NCBI GenBank assembly: GCA_012512665.1
Contig: JAAZDU010000010.1
Coordinates: 1 to 8,351, forward strand
DNA: 8,351 nt
Direction: 5' to 3'
From: Bacillota bacterium
GTDB taxonomy: Bacteria; Bacillota; Dethiobacteria; DTU022; JAAZDU01
A model generated the notes under the pieces. That model saw nothing but the letters and a program-made list of their open reading frames with translations, searched no databases and was not told where the DNA came from. Position numbers and translations under genes: made by a program. This document shows, one piece after another, positions 6,897-8,351 of this stretch (the stretch's first letter is position 1; the number at the start of each line of letters is the position of its first letter).

Positions 6897-8294
6897 TCAA
6901 TGTTTATCTTTTTGCAGGCGGCGGGCAATTTCATTTCCTACCAGCATGCCAGCTGCAGAGGCTTGCACCAGGCCGCGCGTTACCCCAGCACCATCCCCAA
7001 CTGCAAACAGGTTGTTTACATTGGTCTCCAGCACCTGGCTGAGGGCAACTCTAAACGAATAAAATTTAACTTCTACCCCGTAAAGGAGAGTGTGGCGCGA
7101 ATTAACCCCGGGGGCTAGTTTATCCAGCGCTTCCAGCATCTCCAAAATAGAGAGCAAAAATCGATAGGGCAGAACAAGGCTTAAATCTCCCGGTGTAGCC
7201 TCTTTCAAAGTGGGTCTTACCAGCCCCCTCTCCAGGCGCTCCCTGGTAGAGCGCCTTCCTGCTAATAAGTCCCCCAGCCTTTGCACAATGACACCACCGC
7301 CGAGCATATTGGCTAAGGAGGCTACGTAGCGGCCATAACGGGTTGGCTCCTTAAAAGGTTCGGTAAAAGTTTTACTCACCAACAGAGCAAAATTTGTATT
7401 TTCCGTCTGGCGTTCTGCGTAACTATGGCCGTTAACGGTAATGAGGCCTTCGTTGTTTTCCAAAACTACCTCACCGTTGGGATTCATACAAAAAGTGCGG
7501 ACCCTGTCATCAAAAGTCGGTGCATAATAGACAAGTTTGGGTTCGTAAACAAAGCTAGTAAGATGTTCGGTTACAACAGCAGGAATTTCAACCCTTACCC
7601 CAATATCAACAGCATTATTGGAAGCCTGCAGCTTCAGGCGCCTGGCTACCTGATAAAACCAGGTAGAGCCTTCTCGCCCTGGCCCACAGACCACATACGG
7701 AGCTAAATAAATATCCTCGCTGGCAGTTTTTACACCCTGAACCCGATTATTTTCAACTAAAATATCCTCAACAAGGGTATTTGTTTTTATCTCTGCTATA
7801 GAGGAGAGCTCCTGGTACATATTCCGCAGCACTTTTATACAGTTTTCCGTGCCCAGGTGGCGGATTTTTGCCGGAATAAATTTAAGGCCTGCTGCGGCAG
7901 ACTGCCGCTTAAATGAGCTTATTATTTTTTCATCAGTGCCATATATTCTGGAAGGTGCTCCATAGCGGAGGTAAACTTTGTCAACTTCTTGTATAAGGTT
8001 GTTTAGCTCATCCTTATCCAGAAGCTCGCTTAAGAAACCACCGAAATCGGTTGTTAAGGTAAGCTTGCCGTCGCTAAATGCACCGGCGCCACCCCAGCCG
8101 CTTACTACAGAGCAAGGAGAACAGTGGAGGCAGCTTGTGCCGCGGGCTGCCATGGGGCACTCTCTCTTCGCTATGCTATGGCCTTTTTCCAAGAGCAGAA
8201 CCTTAAACCCATGCGGTGCTAAAGCTAAAGTGGTAAAAATACCCGCAGGGCCGCCTCCTATAATGATAACATCGTACTTATTGTGTTTAGTCAT
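6897..8294 (-). CDS. FAD-dependent dehydrogenase, COG2509 type, with a four-cysteine cluster
   Basis: A 465-residue flavoprotein. It has an N-terminal dinucleotide-binding motif (DVIIIGGGPAGIF, glycines 13-15 and 18), an acidic strand end (LLLEKG), a cluster Cys46-x8-Cys55-x2-Cys58-x2-Cys61, then GWGGAGAFSDGKL (67-79), and a C-terminal FAD motif NLFAVGDGAGVTRGL (428-442). This pattern is that of a widespread family of soluble 'uncharacterised FAD-dependent dehydrogenases'. The true substrate is unknown, and a link to wall metabolism is not shown by the sequence. The cysteine spacing could hold an iron-sulphur cluster or zinc, which is an inference. The start is ATG at 8294 with AAGGA at 8308-8304, 9 bases upstream. 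The ribosome site sits in a small possible hairpin (ATCCT/AGGAT, 8303-8317). A gap of about 300 bases separates it from the M23 gene, so shared transcription is uncertain. Confidence 0.85.
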   Translation of the reverse strand: MTKHNKYDVIIIGGGPAGIFTTLALAPHGFKVLLLEKGHSIAKRECPMAARGTSCLHCSPCSVVSGWGGAGAFSDGKLTLTTDFGGFLSELLDKDELNNLIQEVDKVYLRYGAPSRIYGTDEKIISSFKRQSAAAGLKFIPAKIRHLGTENCIKVLRNMYQELSSIAEIKTNTLVEDILVENNRVQGVKTASEDIYLAPYVVCGPGREGSTWFYQVARRLKLQASNNAVDIGVRVEIPAVVTEHLTSFVYEPKLVYYAPTFDDRVRTFCMNPNGEVVLENNEGLITVNGHSYAERQTENTNFALLVSKTFTEPFKEPTRYGRYVASLANMLGGGVIVQRLGDLLAGRRSTRERLERGLVRPTLKEATPGDLSLVLPYRFLLSILEMLEALDKLAPGVNSRHTLLYGVEVKFYSFRVALSQVLETNVNNLFAVGDGAGVTRGLVQASAAGMLVGNEIARRLQKDKH

Positions 8295-8295
8295 C

Positions 8296-8349
8296 TCACA
8301 TCATCCTTAAAGAGGATTTTTCAAGAATCTTCTCTCGAGGCCTGGTTAA
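8296..8349 (-). CDS. Possible 3' end of an upstream gene (runs off the right edge)
   Basis: One minus-strand frame stays open from the window edge for 17 codons (ending EKSSLRMM) and stops with TGA at 8298-8296, a single base before the FAD gene's ATG. Such tight spacing is common for coupled genes. However, 17 open codons occur by chance about 4 times in 10, and nothing in the peptide is recognisable. It may equally be a plain leader. Confidence 0.2.
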   Translation of the reverse strand, partial: LTRPREKILEKSSLRMM

Positions 8350-8351
8350 GC

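Noticed and set aside
6733..7118. Plus-strand open frames overlapping the end of the FAD gene and the gap
   Set aside because: They overlap a well-supported gene on the other strand, have no recognisable domain and no convincing ribosome binding site; they are antisense shadows. The same holds for the other plus-strand frames across the window.

Overview
The window looks like a Gram-positive-type (Firmicutes, clostridial-like) chromosome segment. All recognisable genes are on the minus strand, and together they form the cell-wall-stress WalRK locus and its surroundings. The assignment rests on a WalR/WalK pair followed directly by WalH (YycH) and WalI (YycI), on strong AGGAGG-type Shine-Dalgarno sites, and on GTG/TTG starts. 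I cannot name the genus. It is not a typical Bacillus layout, because the gene after walI is murA rather than the metallo-hydrolase walJ (yycJ).

Read in the direction of transcription (right to left), the order is as follows. At 8294-6897 is an FAD-dependent dehydrogenase of the poorly characterised COG2509 type, with a four-cysteine cluster. A roughly 300-base gap follows, with no clear gene and one long-range inverted repeat. At 6595-5186 is a membrane-anchored LysM-G5-M23 peptidoglycan endopeptidase. The 5185-4938 gap holds the main control region: a perfect WalR-type box (TGTAAC-N5-TGTAAC) placed 10 bases from a TATAAT, then an intrinsic terminator, then the walR ribosome binding site. 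walR (4937-4254), walK (4244-2436), walH (2448-1030) and walI (1011-163) are packed as a single operon with gaps of 9 and 18 bases and one 13-base overlap. At the left edge only the first 22 codons of murA (68-1) are present.

The genes fit one theme. WalK senses the state of the envelope and phosphorylates WalR, and WalH and WalI are membrane-anchored proteins that tune WalK. The M23 enzyme next door is the class of wall hydrolase that WalR controls in other Firmicutes, and MurA makes the first committed peptidoglycan precursor. The box in front of walR suggests autoregulation.

I found no mobile element, CRISPR array, tRNA or rRNA, and no convincing new system. The points most worth a second look are the terminator lying between the WalR-box promoter and walR, the cysteine cluster of the FAD protein, the shared C-terminal module of WalH and WalI, and the apparent loss of the zinc site described in Staphylococcus aureus WalK.
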